From assembly GCA_027483745.1 (NCBI GenBank), contig JAIXTZ010000154.1, positions 1-24,532 on the forward strand: a stretch of DNA of 24,532 bases. The letters run 5' to 3'. The notes under the pieces were generated by a model. The model was not told the origin of the DNA, made no database searches, and saw only the letters and a program-made list of their open reading frames with translations. Below are positions 1-7,338 of this stretch, piece by piece. Each line of letters starts with the position of its first letter. The stretch's first letter is position 1. The position numbers and the translations under genes were made by a program. The stretch comes from Lysobacteraceae bacterium (GTDB lineage: Bacteria > Pseudomonadota > Gammaproteobacteria > Xanthomonadales > Xanthomonadaceae).

Positions 1-1
1 C

Positions 2-325
2 CTCGTTTACACCGACCGCGGCATCGGTGAGTCGAAGCGCGTCGACCTCGAAGGCGTCTTCGTGCAGATCGGCCTGCTGCCGAACACCGAGTGGCTGAAG
101 GGCGCGATCGAACTCACGCCGCGCGGCGAGATCGTCACCGACGACAAGGGCCACACCTCGTTGGCGGGCGTGTTCGCCGCCGGCGATGCGACGACCGGGC
201 CCTACAAGCAGATCGTCGTCGCGATGGGTGGCGGTTCGACGGCGGCGCTGTCGGCCTTCGACCACCTGATCCGCCACAGCGCGCCGGCCGCCGCCGCGCC
301 GGTGGGTGCGCCCGAGACGGCCTGA
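2..325 (+). CDS. ahpF: Alkyl hydroperoxide reductase subunit F, C-terminal fragment
   Basis: This is the 3' end of a gene that begins before the window; the frame is open from base 2 and stops with TGA at 323-325. AhpF is the FAD/NADH-dependent flavoprotein that passes electrons to the peroxiredoxin AhpC, which detoxifies organic peroxides in the cytoplasm. The visible 107 residues are the end of the pyridine-nucleotide-disulfide oxidoreductase domain. They include the segment [14 protein letters not shown] and the FAD-binding motif [10 protein letters not shown] followed by [12 protein letters not shown], both characteristic of AhpF and the related thioredoxin reductases. A short Ala/Pro-rich tail ends the protein. 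The catalytic CxxC lies upstream and cannot be seen. AhpF is preferred over thioredoxin reductase because of the LLPNTEWL and YKQIV wording. Confidence 0.93.
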   Translation, partial: LVYTDRGIGESKRVDLEGVFVQIGLLPNTEWLKGAIELTPRGEIVTDDKGHTSLAGVFAAGDATTGPYKQIVVAMGGGSTAALSAFDHLIRHSAPAAAAPVGAPETA

Positions 326-349
326 GCGCGGGCGGGGTAGGCCGCCCGC

Positions 350-355
350 TATCAT
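350..355 (+). promoter_or_regulatory. Candidate -10 box (TATCAT) of the PycTM-like gene
   Basis: TATCAT matches the sigma70 -10 consensus at five of six positions and lies in the 58-base gap after ahpF. It would start transcription near 362, leaving about 22 bases before the ATG at 384. No recognisable -35 box sits 17 bases upstream, so this is tentative. It suggests that the PycTM-like gene and prmC can be expressed independently of ahpF. Confidence 0.35.
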
Positions 356-383
356 CCCCTCCGTCCGACCGGGGGAGGGGACG

Positions 384-947
384 ATGCAGCCGCAGAACGA
401 TGACCGGGCCCGATTCCAGGGCATTCCGGAACGCAACACCAGCGACAACCTGCTGCGCACGACGCAGCAGCACCACGTGCACCTCTCGGCGATGGCCGAC
501 ACCAAGGCCAACATCGTCATCACCGTTTCGTCCGTGGTGCTGACGCTCAGCCTGGCGCGCCTCAACGACCCCGAGCTGCGCCACGCGATGATGGTGCTGG
601 CGGTGTTCACCCTGCTGGCGCTGTTCCTCGCCGTGCTGGCCGTGCTGCCGAAGTACCGGCCGTTGCGCCTGCCCAGCCCCGATGCGCCGCTGCCGCCGCA
701 GTTCAACCTGCTGTTCTTCGGCCACTTCGCGGAACTGACCAAGGATCGCTTCCTCGACGAGATCGAGCGTTCGCTCAAGCCCGACGGCAGCGTCTACGCG
801 ACGATGGCGAAGGACGTCTATTCGCTGGGCTGGTACCTCTCGCACCACAAGTACCGTTACCTGCGCGGGGCCTATCTGAGCTTCCTGTGCGGTTTCGTCG
901 GTGCCTGCGGGGTGCAGCTCGTGCGCGCGTTGGGCGGATGGTCCTGA
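384..947 (+). CDS. Small membrane protein resembling Pycsar effector PycTM (DUF5706)
   Basis: A 187-residue protein that looks like the DUF5706/PycTM family, whose members include membrane effectors of Pycsar anti-phage defence that respond to cyclic pyrimidine nucleotides. A soluble N-terminal helix (about 1-37) leads into the family-like motif ADTKAN (38-43) at the start of the first membrane segment (about 43-59). A second segment follows at about 69-89, then a polar middle region, then a third segment near 162-180. The ATG at 384 is chosen because a strong GGGGAGGGG ribosome site lies just upstream (372-380). The gene ends inside the start of prmC. No pyrimidine cyclase gene is adjacent, so a defence role is not shown; it may be a housekeeping relative of the family. 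The family call is from motif and topology only. Confidence 0.6.
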   Translation: MQPQNDDRARFQGIPERNTSDNLLRTTQQHHVHLSAMADTKANIVITVSSVVLTLSLARLNDPELRHAMMVLAVFTLLALFLAVLAVLPKYRPLRLPSPDAPLPPQFNLLFFGHFAELTKDRFLDEIERSLKPDGSVYATMAKDVYSLGWYLSHHKYRYLRGAYLSFLCGFVGACGVQLVRALGGWS

Positions 948-1798
948 GCGTCGGCGCTGCGCTGCGTTCGGCGGGAGTCGCGCTGGCGGCGGATGGTGCT
1001 CGTGACGCTGCCGAGGCCCGCGCCGAGGCCGAACTCCTGCTCGCGCACGCGTTGGGCAAGGACCGCACCTGGCTGTTCACGCATGCCGATGATCCGCTCG
1101 ACGACGCGGCTGCCCTGCGTTTCGAGGCCTTGGTCGAGCGGCGTCGTGCCGGCGAGCCGGTGGCCTATCTCGTCGGCCAGCGGGGCTTCTGGCGCTTCGA
1201 CCTCGAGGTCACGCCGGACACGCTGATCCCGCGCGCCGACACCGAGTGCCTCGTGGAGCAGGCGCTGGCGCGGCTGCCGAAGGATCGGCCGCTTCGCCTG
1301 GTTGACCTCGGCACCGGCACCGGCGCGATCGCGCTGGCGCTGGCGACCGAGCGGCCGCGGGCGAACGTCGTGGCGGTTGACCTGAGCCCGGGGGCCGTCG
1401 CGGTGGCGCGCCGCAATGCCCAGCGGCTCGGCCTCGCGGCACGCGTCGAGGTGCGCGAAGGTGCGTGGTTCGCGCCGGTCGCCGGCGAGTCGTTCGACCT
1501 CATCGCCAGCAACCCGCCCTACATCGAAGCCGACGATCCGCATCTCGCCGAAGGCGATCTGCGCTTCGAGCCGCGCAGTGCCTTGGCCTCGGGTGCTGAC
1601 GGCCTCGACGACCTGCGGCTCATCGTGCGCGACGCCCCGGCACACCTTCGGCCTGGCGGATGGCTGCTGGTCGAGCACGGCTGGCAGCAGGGCGCGGCGG
1701 TGCGCGCGCTCTTCGACGCGGCAGGCTTCATCGACATCGGGACGGAACGCGACCTCGAAGGCCGCGACCGGGTCACGCTGGGGCGGTATCCCGCCTGA
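938..1798 (+). CDS. prmC: Peptide chain release factor N5-glutamine methyltransferase
   Basis: PrmC methylates the Gln of the GGQ motif in release factors RF1 and RF2, which speeds translation termination. The 286-residue length is typical. The N-terminal helical domain (1-75) is followed by the family segment GFWRF (83-87), an IPR-D-E segment (98-103), the SAM-binding glycine loop GTGTG (125-129) and the substrate-Gln-binding NPPY (192-195). The ATG at 938 starts 10 bases before the end of the preceding frame (TGA 945-947). It has only a weak ribosome site, so translation is probably coupled to the PycTM-like gene. Elsewhere prmC usually follows prfA; here prfA is not in view. The gene converges on the HDOD gene across a 30-base gap. 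Confidence 0.95.
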   Translation: MVLSVGAALRSAGVALAADGARDAAEARAEAELLLAHALGKDRTWLFTHADDPLDDAAALRFEALVERRRAGEPVAYLVGQRGFWRFDLEVTPDTLIPRADTECLVEQALARLPKDRPLRLVDLGTGTGAIALALATERPRANVVAVDLSPGAVAVARRNAQRLGLAARVEVREGAWFAPVAGESFDLIASNPPYIEADDPHLAEGDLRFEPRSALASGADGLDDLRLIVRDAPAHLRPGGWLLVEHGWQQGAAVRALFDAAGFIDIGTERDLEGRDRVTLGRYPA

Positions 1799-1802
1799 GC
1801 GG

Positions 1803-1827
1803 CGCCCGCCCAGCGCGGCAGCGGGCG
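1803..1827. terminator. Hairpin between convergent prmC and HDOD genes
   Basis: CGCCCGC (1803-1809) and GCGGGCG (1821-1827) form a perfect 7-bp GC stem around an 11-base loop. It fills the 30-base gap between two convergent stop codons, where a bidirectional terminator would be expected. There is no T-run on either side, so intrinsic termination is uncertain. Confidence 0.35.
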
Positions 1828-1828
1828 G

Positions 1829-2662
1829 TCAGTCGAGCAGGGCGTCCATGTCGTTGCCGATGGCGGCGACCTCGTCCCAGTGTTCCTCCAGCGTCTCCTG
1901 CTCCAGCTCCAGCCACGAGGCGACCGGCGCCGCGGCGCTCGAGAAGAGGCGATCGAGCGGCTGCTTGCCGATGACGAGCAGGTGGCAGGCCCGGGCGACG
2001 TGCACCAGGCCGGCGTACTCATTGGGCACCCGCGCGGCCATCGGTGCCGCCTGGTTCACCACCGCCTCGCAGAGTGCATCGGGGAAATGCCAATGGCTGG
2101 CGAGCGCACCACCGATTTCCACCGAGGTGTAGCCGAGGATCATCTGTTCCGTGTCGCCGCGCGGCGCACCGGCGGCGACCGCGGCATCGACCTCGCGCAT
2201 GCGCTCGCCGTCGAGGGCGTGCATCAGGAGGTTGCCCACGTCATGCAGCAGGCCGGCGGTAAAGGCGGTTTCGGCGTTGAGGCTGCGCAGCTTGCCGCGC
2301 TTCACCAGCCAGCGGCACAGGCCCGCCACCATGAAGCTCTTGCGCCAGAAGGCGCGCAGGTCGAAGCCCTCGGGGGCCTTGAAGGCGGCCACCACGCCGC
2401 CGGCGGCCACCATCGTCCGCAGCGAATCGACGCCGAGCAGCACCACCGCATCGTTGACCGAGCTGACCTTGCGCGTTCCGCCGTAGAAGGAGGAGTTCGC
2501 CAGGCGAAGCACCTTGGCGGTGAGCGCCTGGTCCAGCTGCAGCTTGGCGGCGATCTTCCCGGCGTCGACGTTCGGATCGTCGAAGTCGCGCAGAAGCTCC
2601 TGCACCACCTTCGGGATCGACGGCAACTGGTGGGCCTGTTCGAGCATCTTCTGCACGTGCAT
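1829..2662 (-). CDS. HDOD domain signalling protein
   Basis: A 277-residue protein made almost entirely of one HDOD domain (about 12-210), a non-catalytic relative of the HD phosphohydrolases used in bacterial signalling, often with c-di-GMP networks or chemotaxis. Visible family features are the opening LPSIPKVVQELL, the LRLANSSFYGG segment (52-62) and GLLHDVG (137-143). The full metal-binding HD set is not recognisable, as expected for HDOD. No receiver, GGDEF or EAL domain is attached. The start at 2662 is supported by GGAG about 8 bases upstream. The same open frame runs much further upstream, but that part overlaps the aminopeptidase gene and does not look like protein. It lies 32 bases downstream of the aminopeptidase and is probably co-transcribed. 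Its target is not evident. Confidence 0.88.
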   Translation of the reverse strand: MHVQKMLEQAHQLPSIPKVVQELLRDFDDPNVDAGKIAAKLQLDQALTAKVLRLANSSFYGGTRKVSSVNDAVVLLGVDSLRTMVAAGGVVAAFKAPEGFDLRAFWRKSFMVAGLCRWLVKRGKLRSLNAETAFTAGLLHDVGNLLMHALDGERMREVDAAVAAGAPRGDTEQMILGYTSVEIGGALASHWHFPDALCEAVVNQAAPMAARVPNEYAGLVHVARACHLLVIGKQPLDRLFSSAAAPVASWLELEQETLEEHWDEVAAIGNDMDALLD

Positions 2663-2694
2663 GGCGGGCTCCGTCCTGGCGAGGTGGGTGCAGC

Positions 2695-4077
2695 TTAGGG
2701 GGCGAACCGGCGTTTCAGGAAGCACCATGCGGCGCGCAGGCCCTGGGCCTCCCCCCCGGCGGGCTTGCCCGGACGGTCGGCGTCGTTCCAGGAATACACG
2801 TCGACATGCGTCCACGGCTGAGCATCGGGGATGAACCGCTCGAGATAGAGGGCGGCCGTCACACATCCCGCCATCCGCGACGCCCCGGAGTTCGCCATGT
2901 CGGCGATGCCGGATTTCAGGTAGCTGTGGTACGGCCGCCACAGCGGCATGCGCCACAGCGGGTCGCGCTGCTCGGCGCCGGCATCGAGGTAGCTCGTGGC
3001 CAGCTCGTCGCGGTTGCAGAACAGCGCCGGCAGGTCCGGGCCCAGCGCGATACGCGCCGCGCCGGTGAGCGTGGCGAAGTCCATCACCAGGGCCGGCGAC
3101 TGCTCGGCCGCGTAGGTGAGCGCATCGCAGAGGATGACGCGGCCTTCGGCATCGGTGTTGTCGATCTCGACGCTCAAGCCCGCGCGCGTGGCGATCACTT
3201 CGCCGGGGCGGTAGGCGTCGGGGCCGAGCGCGTTCTCCACCGCCGGGACGAGCAGGGTGAGGCGCACCGGCAGCGCGCGTTCGAGCACGAGGCGGGCCAG
3301 CGCGATCGCGTGCGCGGCGCCGCCCATGTCCTTCTTCATGTTGCGCATGCCGTCCGGCGGCTTGACGTCGAGGCCACCGGTGTCGAAACACACGCCCTTG
3401 CCGACGATCACGAGGTGCGGCAACGACGCGTCGCCGTGCGTCAGCTCGATCAGCCGCGGGGCGCGATGGCTGGCGCGGCCCACGGCGTGGATGGCCGGGA
3501 AGTTCTGGGCCAGCAGCTCCGGCCCGCGGACGCTGCGGAAGCCAGCCGCGTGCGTCGTCGCCAGCGCCTGCACCGTGGCCTCGAGGTCGTCCGGGCCCAT
3601 GTGTTCGGTCGGCGTGTTGACGAGGTCGCGCGTCAGGATCGACGCGGCCAGCAGGGCCAGCGCCTCGGGCTGCGATGCCGCATCGACGGCGAGCTTCGCG
3701 GTCGGCTTCACCGACTTCAGGTAGCGGGCGAACTTGTAGGCGCCGAGGCCCCAGCCGAGCAGGGCGCGGTCGGGCGGCACGCCCACCGGGCTGTCGTCGG
3801 CGATGCGGAAGGCGATCGGGGGCAGCATCGACGGCAGGTGGCCGAGGCTGGCCGGGTCCTGCGGGTCGCCGATGCCGGCCACCGCGGCTGCCGGCGAGCC
3901 GTCGGTGCCGGGGAGCACCAGCTGGGTGAGCGCATCGCCCTTGAAGCCATGGGCGTCGATCCAGGCCTGCGCGGCAGCGGGCTGGGCGGCCTTCCACGCC
4001 GGGAAGCGCGCGGCGTCGACGAGATGGAGTGGCAGGGCCGGGGCATCGGCCGGGACGAAGCAGGTGGGAAGCGACAT
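2695..4077 (-). CDS. Leucyl aminopeptidase family protein (M17)
   Basis: A cytoplasmic two-metal aminopeptidase of family M17 that removes N-terminal residues from peptides in protein turnover. The 460-residue length is close to the usual range. The catalytic domain (about 150-460) shows all the expected residues: K227 and D232 in VGKGVCFDTGG, K239 in the following VKP, D250 in KKDMGGAAH, and the signature NTDAEGR (307-313) with D309, E311 and R313. The N-terminal domain is short and diverged from E. coli PepA, so this is a PepB/PepA-like member whose exact specificity is not predicted. The start at 4077 is the first ATG of the frame; 145 bases of divergent control region separate it from the ABC exporter. 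It is probably the first gene of a unit with the HDOD gene. Confidence 0.92.
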   Translation of the reverse strand: MSLPTCFVPADAPALPLHLVDAARFPAWKAAQPAAAQAWIDAHGFKGDALTQLVLPGTDGSPAAAVAGIGDPQDPASLGHLPSMLPPIAFRIADDSPVGVPPDRALLGWGLGAYKFARYLKSVKPTAKLAVDAASQPEALALLAASILTRDLVNTPTEHMGPDDLEATVQALATTHAAGFRSVRGPELLAQNFPAIHAVGRASHRAPRLIELTHGDASLPHLVIVGKGVCFDTGGLDVKPPDGMRNMKKDMGGAAHAIALARLVLERALPVRLTLLVPAVENALGPDAYRPGEVIATRAGLSVEIDNTDAEGRVILCDALTYAAEQSPALVMDFATLTGAARIALGPDLPALFCNRDELATSYLDAGAEQRDPLWRMPLWRPYHSYLKSGIADMANSGASRMAGCVTAALYLERFIPDAQPWTHVDVYSWNDADRPGKPAGGEAQGLRAAWCFLKRRFAP

Positions 4078-4190
4078 GGGTGGCGGAATCGACGCGAAGT
4101 GGAGCGGGGATCAGCCGAGCTTAGCGGGTTCGCTGGTCGCGGCTTGTCGCGGCGCGGCAAGTCCGGGGTGTCGGCGCCCGGGCCTTGGGC

Positions 4191-4196
4191 TACGCT
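4191..4196 (+). promoter_or_regulatory. Candidate -10 box (TACGCT) of the ABC exporter genes
   Basis: TACGCT followed by GGGG lies 26 bases before the ATG of the ATPase gene, within the 145-base region between divergent genes. Similar TAC(A/G)CTG elements sit at comparable places before several other genes in this window. No convincing -35 box is visible. Confidence 0.35.
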
Positions 4197-4222
4197 GGGG
4201 CGCCCGGAATGGAGCACTCGGC

Positions 4223-5158
4223 ATGGCATGGGCCATCGACATGGAAGGCGTCGACAAGGCTTTCGGCGATCGACGGGTCGTCCAGGATTTCGATCTCCGC
4301 GTTCCGCAAGGGGAACTTTGCGGCTTCATCGGCCCAAATGGGGCCGGCAAGACGACGACCTTGCGCATGCTGCTCTCGATGCTTCTGCCCGATCGCGGGA
4401 GGATCGCCGTGCTCGGCGAGTCGTCCGCGCTGGCTGCGAAGGACCGCATCGGCTACCTGCCCGAGGAGCGCGGCGTCTACAAGAAGATGCGTGTGGACGA
4501 CTTCCTCGTCTTCATGGCGAAGATCAAGGGACTTCGCGGCAAGGACGTGAGTCGCCGGGTGCTCGACTGGCTCGAGCGGGTTGGACTGGGGGATGCCGCG
4601 GGCAAGCGTTGCGAAGACCTCTCCAAGGGAATGCAGCAGAAGGTCCAGTTCATTGCCGCGGTGATCCACGAGCCGGAACTCCTGGTCCTCGACGAGCCGT
4701 TCAGCGGTCTTGATCCGGTGGGCGTGCGCGCCATGCGCGAGCTCTTCCTCGAGCAACGCCGGCGTGGTACGACGCTGCTGTTCTCGACGCACCAGATGCA
4801 CCACGCCGAAGTGCTCTGCGAGCACATCGTGATGATCCACGAGGGCCGAAAGGTGCTCGACGATCCGATCGCCGCCATTCGAAACCGGGCCCAACCCACC
4901 GCATTGGCCTTCGAGCCGCTCGATGGCGCGGCCGATGTGCCGGGCCTTCTCAGCGCGGTCCCCGGGCTCGGGCAGATCGAGCGCGGGGACGGGCCGACGT
5001 GGCGGCTGGCCCTCGCGGTGGACGCGCCCGTCGCCGCCACGGTGCAGTCCGTGGCCGCTCGGCTGGCGCCGGCGCGACTCGAAGTCGTGCGGCCGGGGCT
5101 TGAGGAGATCTTCGTCCGCATCGCGGGGGCGTCGGGAACCGTCGGGAGTGGCCGATGA
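4223..5158 (+). CDS. ABC exporter ATP-binding protein, NatA/YhaQ type
   Basis: The 311-residue ATPase of an ABC-2-type exporter; it powers the permease encoded by the overlapping next gene. Visible motifs are Walker A GPNGAGKT (37-44), the NatA-type Q-loop region GYLPEERGVY (77-86), the ABC signature LSKGMQQK (133-140), Walker B LLVLDEPF (153-160) and the H-loop His190. A C-terminal extension (about 220-311) matches the accessory region common in NatA-like ATPases. The ATG at 4223 has GGAG at 4211-4214, eight bases upstream, whereas the frame upstream of it lies in the divergent promoter region. NatA/NatB pairs are known for Na+ export, but many homologues handle other substrates, so none is assigned here. 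Its codons (CGA, GGA, GGG) look slightly different from neighbouring genes by eye. Confidence 0.92.
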   Translation: MAWAIDMEGVDKAFGDRRVVQDFDLRVPQGELCGFIGPNGAGKTTTLRMLLSMLLPDRGRIAVLGESSALAAKDRIGYLPEERGVYKKMRVDDFLVFMAKIKGLRGKDVSRRVLDWLERVGLGDAAGKRCEDLSKGMQQKVQFIAAVIHEPELLVLDEPFSGLDPVGVRAMRELFLEQRRRGTTLLFSTHQMHHAEVLCEHIVMIHEGRKVLDDPIAAIRNRAQPTALAFEPLDGAADVPGLLSAVPGLGQIERGDGPTWRLALAVDAPVAATVQSVAARLAPARLEVVRPGLEEIFVRIAGASGTVGSGR

Positions 5159-6537
5159 GCGAGGCCCTGCGACGAATTCTCCTGGTCGCGCGCCGCGATT
5201 TCCTCGCCGTCGTCCGCAGTGCGGGATTCGTCGTCCAATCCATGCTGCCTGCCGTGGGCATCGTGCTGGTGGTCCTTTTCTTCGCGCGTCCCCAGGGCGG
5301 CGTGGACTCGCCGATCCAGGGCACGCTCTGGGTCTTGGATCCGACCGGGCGTGTCGCTCCGGCCCTCGATGACGGACTGCGGGAGGCCATCTGGACTCTC
5401 CAAGGCGAAGAGGCCGCGCGGATGATGGCCGAGTCCGACGCCGCGGCACTGCCGGGCGAGTCATCCCGGGATCGCCGACGCCGCCAGGAGGCGGTCGTCG
5501 CAGCGGGAATGCCGCTGCGGTTCTCCGTGGACGTCGACGTGCTGCCGTCCACGATGACGGCGGAAGACGCCATTCGCCGCGTGTCACGCGCCCGTGGCTT
5601 CCGAAGCCCCGTCGGGCTCGTCATCGTCGCGCCGGATGCTCTGGCGCCGTCGCAACGCGAGCCTTTCCGCTGGGTGCTGCTCGACCACATCGATGACCGA
5701 GCGGTCGAGCCCCTATCCGAGGCGTTGCGCATGGTGGTCGTCGCGACGCGGCAGGGCCAGGTGGTCCGCGATACCGAGGTGCGTCAGGCCTTGGCCCGGA
5801 TCGACTCGCCGCTGCCGGAGCGTGTGCGCCGCCCGGGCGGGCGCTTGGGCGGCGGTGTGCTGGCGATGCTGGTGCCCATGATGTTCGTCGGGGGCCTTGT
5901 GATCGCGATCGTGTCCGGCTCGCAACTCCTGTTGGCATCGACGCTCGAAGAGAAGTCCAGCCGCGTCATCGAGCTGCTGCTCGCGGCCGTATCGACGACA
6001 CAGTTGCTGGCCGGAAAGCTGCTCGGCGCCTGTGGCGTAGTGCTGGTGACGGTCGGCATCACGATGCTGGCGGGTGGCGCCGCGCTTTCGGCCGTAGGCG
6101 CCCTGGACCTCGTCGAGACCTCGAGCCTGCTCGTGATCGTCGCTTTCGCGATGCTGGGCTCCCTGATCTACGGCCCGATCCTTGCCGCGATCGGCGCGGT
6201 GGTCAGCGATCCCAGGGACGCGGGAACGCTGTTCGCACCGGTGATGCTTCTCATGCTCGTGCCGATCTTCGCGGCCACGCCGATGGTCCTGCGGCCCGAC
6301 AGCGCCGCAGCGACGGTGCTCAGCCTGTTTCCGCCCATGTCTACCGCGATCATGCCGTTGCGACTGGCGATCGGTGCGGACGTGCCGGTGTGGCAAGTCG
6401 CCCTGTCGATGGCCTTGGGGCTCGGTGCGGCGTGCCTCACGCTTGCTGCGGCAGGGCGCTTGTTCCGGATCGGCTTGCTGGTGCAAGGCAAGCCGCCCAA
6501 CCTCGCCACCTTGTGGCGCTGGATCCGGCAGGACTGA
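5155..6537 (+). CDS. ABC-2 exporter permease, NatB/YhaP type
   Basis: A 460-residue membrane subunit whose start overlaps the ATPase stop as ATGA (5155-5158), so the two are translationally coupled and form one exporter. The layout is that of ABC-2 family permeases: one N-terminal membrane helix (about 22-42), a large extracytoplasmic domain (about 45-230), then about five or six helices packed between 235 and 440. The conserved cytoplasmic coupling segment EEKSSRVIELLLAA follows the second helix, as in NatB. The end is only 4 bases from the stop of the convergent HAD gene. Substrate is unknown; sodium, an antimicrobial or a lipid-like compound are all possible for this family. Confidence 0.9.
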   Translation: MSEALRRILLVARRDFLAVVRSAGFVVQSMLPAVGIVLVVLFFARPQGGVDSPIQGTLWVLDPTGRVAPALDDGLREAIWTLQGEEAARMMAESDAAALPGESSRDRRRRQEAVVAAGMPLRFSVDVDVLPSTMTAEDAIRRVSRARGFRSPVGLVIVAPDALAPSQREPFRWVLLDHIDDRAVEPLSEALRMVVVATRQGQVVRDTEVRQALARIDSPLPERVRRPGGRLGGGVLAMLVPMMFVGGLVIAIVSGSQLLLASTLEEKSSRVIELLLAAVSTTQLLAGKLLGACGVVLVTVGITMLAGGAALSAVGALDLVETSSLLVIVAFAMLGSLIYGPILAAIGAVVSDPRDAGTLFAPVMLLMLVPIFAATPMVLRPDSAAATVLSLFPPMSTAIMPLRLAIGADVPVWQVALSMALGLGAACLTLAAAGRLFRIGLLVQGKPPNLATLWRWIRQD

Positions 6538-6541
6538 GCGA

Positions 6542-7267
6542 TCAGCCCAACGCCACGGGGCGATGCGCTCGCTCGTCGCCTTGGCCCTCCAACGCCGCCA
6601 CCAGCGCGTCCAGCGTGGCCACTTCGAGATCCGGCGGCGGCAGCTCGGCCGGCCACGCGGCGCCGTGCCGGTTCACCCAGCAAGTGCGCAGCCCGGCGCG
6701 CGCGGCGCCCTCCACATCCAGCCACGGGTCGTCGCCGACGTGCAGCACCTCGGCGTGGGCCACGTCGAGCGCGCGCACCGTGTGTTCGAAGATGCCTCGC
6801 TCGGGCTTCGCCATGCCCATCTCGCGGGCCGCCACGCGCACCGCGAAGCGCTCGGCGATGCCGATGCGCTGCAGGTCGGCGTTGCCGTTCGTCAGCGAGG
6901 CGAGGAGGAAGCGCGCGCCGAGGGCGTCGAGCGCCGGGAGCGCGTCGTCGTAGAACGTCACGCGGTTGCGCTCGAGGTACAGCGCCTCGAAGGCCGGGCG
7001 GGCGTGGGCGAGGTCTTCGCCGCCCTCCGTCAGGGCGCGCTCGAGGCAGATCAGGCGCTGCGCGGTGAAGTCGTGGGCGAGGTGCGGGTGCTCGTGCGCC
7101 ACCTGTTCGCGCAGCGCGCGCATGCGCGGCAGCGGAAAGGCCGCGGCGGTGCGCGGGCAGTGGGCGTCGAGGTAGGCGTGCAGGGCGGCTTCGGCGCGCT
7201 CGATCACCGGCCAGATCGGCCACAGGGTGTCGTCGAGGTCGAAGCTGATGGCGCGGATGGTCGTCAT
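6542..7267 (-). CDS. HAD-superfamily phosphatase, YigB-like
   Basis: A 241-residue cytoplasmic HAD hydrolase with all four motifs: DLDDTLW (nucleophile D10, acid/base D12), T126-N127-G128 in LTNGN, K154 in AKPERGIF, and the metal-binding GDD (178-180) with D184. A helical cap lies between motifs I and II, which makes it a class I HAD. The order and wording (LTNGN, LHVGDDPWLDVEGA, CWVNR) resemble E. coli YigB, a phosphatase acting on FMN and on the riboflavin-pathway intermediate; that substrate is inferred only. GGAGG lies about 11 bases before the ATG. It is downstream of the DegP/Q-like gene on the same strand, separated by 71 bases that contain a strong hairpin. Confidence 0.88.
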   Translation of the reverse strand: MTTIRAISFDLDDTLWPIWPVIERAEAALHAYLDAHCPRTAAAFPLPRMRALREQVAHEHPHLAHDFTAQRLICLERALTEGGEDLAHARPAFEALYLERNRVTFYDDALPALDALGARFLLASLTNGNADLQRIGIAERFAVRVAAREMGMAKPERGIFEHTVRALDVAHAEVLHVGDDPWLDVEGAARAGLRTCWVNRHGAAWPAELPPPDLEVATLDALVAALEGQGDERAHRPVALG

Positions 7268-7297
7268 CCGCGCATTGTCCTCCAGATGGCGTGAAGC

Positions 7298-7323
7298 CGG
7301 GCCTCGCGGTAAGGCGAGGCCCG
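7298..7323 (-). terminator. Hairpin downstream of the DegP/DegQ-like gene
   Basis: CGGGCCTCGC (7298-7307) pairs perfectly with GCGAGGCCCG (7314-7323), a 10-bp stem with a six-base loop, located 15 bases after the protease stop codon. No T-run follows on the minus strand, so it may be a Rho-assisted terminator, an mRNA-stabilising stem or a partial attenuator before the HAD gene. Confidence 0.45.
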
Positions 7324-7338
7324 CTCTTGGCCGCCCGC

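Noticed and set aside
1829..3997. A single 722-codon minus frame that would fuse an upstream domain to HDOD.
   Set aside because: The upstream part overlaps the aminopeptidase in another frame, is Arg/Pro-rich noise, and a good ribosome site precedes the HDOD ATG at 2662.
2806..4713. A 635-codon plus-strand frame opposite the M17 aminopeptidase running into the ABC gene.
   Set aside because: Low-complexity Arg/Gly/Val-rich translation with no motif; both real genes are explained in other frames.
4190..5587. A 465-codon minus frame opposite the ABC exporter.
   Set aside because: Antisense shadow; the plus strand has Walker A, signature and Walker B motifs in order.
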